Origin: Chromatiales bacterium
GTDB taxonomy: Bacteria > Pseudomonadota > Gammaproteobacteria > Chromatiales > Chromatiaceae
Assembly: GCA_022360595.1 (NCBI GenBank)
Contig: JAKSCN010000488.1
Location: 1 to 15,921 of the forward strand
DNA: 15,921 nucleotides
Direction of reading: 5' to 3'
Made by a program: the position numbers and the translations under genes. Every line of letters begins with the position of its first letter. The stretch's first letter is position 1. Below are positions 14,599-15,921 of the stretch, piece after piece. The notes below the pieces were generated by a model that saw only the letters and a list, made by a program, of their open reading frames with translations, ran no database searches and was not told the DNA's origin.

Positions 14599-15228
14599 AT
14601 GAAATTTACCATTATCCCGGTTACCGCTTTTGAACAGAACTGCACCTTGCTGTGGTGTGAGAAGACCAAAAAAGCTGCTGTGGTGGATCCTGGCGGTGAT
14701 CTCGATAGAATCCTCAGTGTGGTGGAGGAAGAGGGGCTCACGCTGGAGAAGATTCTTGTCACCCACGCCCATATCGACCACGCCGGTGGGGTCGGCTCTC
14801 TGGCTAAATCCCGGAATCTACCCATCGAAGGGCCCCACCAGGAGGATCAATTCTGGATTGAGGCGATGCCGAAGCAGAGTGAGATGTTCGGCTTCCCACC
14901 CGCTGAAATCTTTGAACCCAACCGTTGGCTCAGTCAGGGCGACACTGTGGCTGTTGGTGATGAGGAGCTGGAGGTGCTGCACTGTCCCGGCCATACCCCA
15001 GGACATGTGGTCTTTTTCCATCCCGGCGAACGGGTGGCAATCGTTGGTGATGTGCTGTTCAAAGGCTCTATTGGCCGGACTGACTTTCCGCGTGGTAGCC
15101 ATCCTGAGCTGCTGGCCAGTATTAAACAGCGCCTGTGGCCGCTGGGCGATGATATCGATTTCATTCCCGGACACGGTCCGATGTCTACCTTTGGACAAGA
15201 GCGTCAGACCAATCCCTTCCTGACCTGA
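14599..15228 (+). CDS. gloC: Metallo-beta-lactamase-fold hydrolase, GloC/YcbL type
   Basis: E. coli YcbL (GloC) is a type II glyoxalase-like hydrolase of S-D-lactoylglutathione. The 209-residue protein matches it along most of its length: IIPVTAFEQNCTLLWCE at the N-terminus, VVDPGGD, the metal-binding THAHIDHAGG (H56, H58, D60, H61), LHCPGHTPGHVVFF, then a GDVLFKGSIGRTDFPRG stretch, and FIPGHGP near the C-terminus. The YcbL length is about 215. It is probably cytoplasmic and active on a thioester substrate; the natural substrate is not proven here. A six-base inverted repeat (TTCAAT/ATTGAA) just upstream may be part of its promoter. It is followed by a strong hairpin. Confidence 0.9.
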   Translation: MKFTIIPVTAFEQNCTLLWCEKTKKAAVVDPGGDLDRILSVVEEEGLTLEKILVTHAHIDHAGGVGSLAKSRNLPIEGPHQEDQFWIEAMPKQSEMFGFPPAEIFEPNRWLSQGDTVAVGDEELEVLHCPGHTPGHVVFFHPGERVAIVGDVLFKGSIGRTDFPRGSHPELLASIKQRLWPLGDDIDFIPGHGPMSTFGQERQTNPFLT

Positions 15229-15235
15229 TCTATCT

Positions 15236-15262
15236 CTCCCCGTGGCTGTCAGCCATGGGGAG
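15236..15262 (+). terminator. Strong hairpin after gloC, probable terminator
   Basis: CTCCCC-G-TGGCT-GTC-AGCCA-T-GGGGAG forms a stem of 6 + 5 pairs with a G/T wobble between and a 3-base loop, starting eight bases after the gloC stop. The following sequence has only short T stretches, so termination may be partial or the hairpin may protect the 3' end. Confidence 0.6.
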
Positions 15263-15296
15263 GCAAATTCTTATCGTATCGTTTTTATCGAAGTCT

Positions 15297-15313
15297 ACTT
15301 TTTTCAAAAAAGT
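15297..15313. promoter_or_regulatory. A/T palindrome abutting the ECF promoter -35 box
   Basis: ACTTTTTT and AAAAAAGT are perfect 8-bp inverted arms around one C and end directly at the GGAATAA box. It could be an operator, an UP-like A-tract, or part of the gloC termination region. Function is inference. Confidence 0.35.
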
Positions 15314-15342
15314 GGAATAAACAGCCGTTCCGCTTCGTCTAA
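15314..15342 (+). promoter_or_regulatory. Candidate ECF-sigma promoter driving the sigma gene
   Basis: GGAATAA (15314-15320) and CGTCTAA (15336-15342) are separated by 15 bp, matching the common ECF promoter type (GGAA-like -35 and CGTC-like -10). It lies 27 bp before the sigma-factor start, as expected for autoregulation. It is identified by consensus only. Confidence 0.6.
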
Positions 15343-15369
15343 CCTACAAAATAACGGCCAATCCTATGC

Positions 15370-15915
15370 GTGACTATGCTGAGTAACCTTTTTGCCCATA
15401 ACCGCCACAAGCAGATGTTGTCGGCTCTACGGCCGAAGCTGCTGCGTGTTGCTCGGGGGTGGTGCGGCAATCGCTCTCTGGCTGATGATCTGGTGCAGGA
15501 GGCCAGTTACAAGGCGCTCAAGTCACTGCATAAGCTGGAGAAGAGCGAAGCCTTGGAAGGCTGGGTATTTACTATCCTGACCAACTGCTATCGGGACTTT
15601 TGCCGTCAGCAGAAGCCGTCGGAAGCGGCTGTCGATAGCATCGATGAACAGCGCAAAAGCCCAGATGAGGCGCTGGAGAGTGATCAACTGATAGCTCAGG
15701 TGCGCCATGCGGTTGATCAACTCAAACAGACCCACCGGGAGGTGGTTGTGCTGATCGACCTGGGTGAGTTCTCCTATGCGGAAGCGGCGGCTATTCTCGA
15801 ATTACCGATGGGTACGGTGATGAGTCGCCTGAATCGCGCTAGGCAACAGTTGAAAAAGAAGCTGCTGGCTGATCAAGCGCAGAGCTCAGTCTCATATATG
15901 GAGCGGGTTAAATGA
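15370..15915 (+). CDS. ECF-family RNA polymerase sigma factor
   Basis: The 181-residue protein has only sigma regions 2 and 4. Region 2 includes LLRVARGWCGNRSLADDLVQEASYKAL and the promoter-opening WVFTILTNCYRDFCRQQ. Region 4 (about 112-170) includes LKQTHREVVVLIDLGEFSYAEAAAIL and the recognition-helix stretch MGTVMSRLNRARQQLKKKL. The start is either GTG at 15370 or ATG at 15376; no clear Shine-Dalgarno decides. The gene is preceded by a candidate promoter of the ECF type and overlaps a following ORF by ATGA, the usual arrangement with an anti-sigma factor. The stress it answers cannot be told from the window. Confidence 0.92.
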   Translation: MTMLSNLFAHNRHKQMLSALRPKLLRVARGWCGNRSLADDLVQEASYKALKSLHKLEKSEALEGWVFTILTNCYRDFCRQQKPSEAAVDSIDEQRKSPDEALESDQLIAQVRHAVDQLKQTHREVVVLIDLGEFSYAEAAAILELPMGTVMSRLNRARQQLKKKLLADQAQSSVSYMERVK

Positions 15916-15921
15916 GTAAGA
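15912..15921 (+). CDS. Start of next gene, probably anti-sigma factor (partial)
   Basis: An ATG at 15912 overlaps the sigma-factor TGA as ATGA and opens M-S-K before the window ends. ECF sigma genes are very often followed by their anti-sigma factor in this arrangement. Only three codons are visible, so the identity rests on context alone. Confidence 0.4.

Noticed and set aside
14630..15223. Plus-strand open frame of 197 codons in a second frame of gloC
   Set aside because: Trp/Cys/Arg-rich translation typical of a frame shadow, while the GloC frame carries all metal-binding motifs.

Overview
This window looks like the chromosome of a free-living or symbiotic gammaproteobacterium. The flanking housekeeping genes (hrpB, mobA, thrH, a YcbL/GloC-type hydrolase) read like gammaproteobacterial versions. 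I suspect a sulfur-oxidiser-like relative, but this is inference and no marker gene is present. I see no RNA genes, CRISPR arrays, insertion sequences or phage genes.

Layout. Positions 1-2195 hold the 3' part of the helicase gene hrpB (+) facing mobA (-). Positions 2196-12046 form one functional block, a DSF (diffusible signal factor) cell-cell signalling locus. It contains the signal synthase rpfF (+), convergent with the membrane hybrid sensor kinase rpfC (-). Divergent from rpfC is a small ACP plus a beta-ketoacyl-ACP synthase (+). Facing these is a minus-strand run: a dual-receiver protein, rpfG (receiver plus HD-GYP c-di-GMP phosphodiesterase), a kinase-less receiver/receiver/HPt protein, and a cyclopropane-synthase-like methyltransferase. 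Positions 12174-15262 are ordinary genes: thrH with its own terminator (-), then a secreted chalcone-isomerase-like protein, a DMT exporter and a GloC-type metallo-hydrolase (+). Positions 15297-15921 hold an ECF sigma factor with a well-formed candidate autoregulatory promoter and an overlapping downstream gene cut by the window edge.

How the genes may work together. By homology, RpfF makes a cis-2-unsaturated fatty acid from an acyl-ACP, RpfC senses it, and a phosphorelay reaches RpfG, which degrades c-di-GMP. This locus differs from the classic Xanthomonas rpf cluster in three ways. It carries its own ACP, condensing enzyme and acyl-modifying methyltransferase, which suggests a custom or chemically modified signal. 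It has a second phosphorelay tail (pseudo-receiver/receiver/HPt) that repeats the C-terminal half of RpfC without a kinase. It has a dual-receiver protein whose first receiver has lost its phospho-acceptor Asp. Several inverted repeats lie in the control regions of these genes. The extended rpf locus is the most interesting part of the window.
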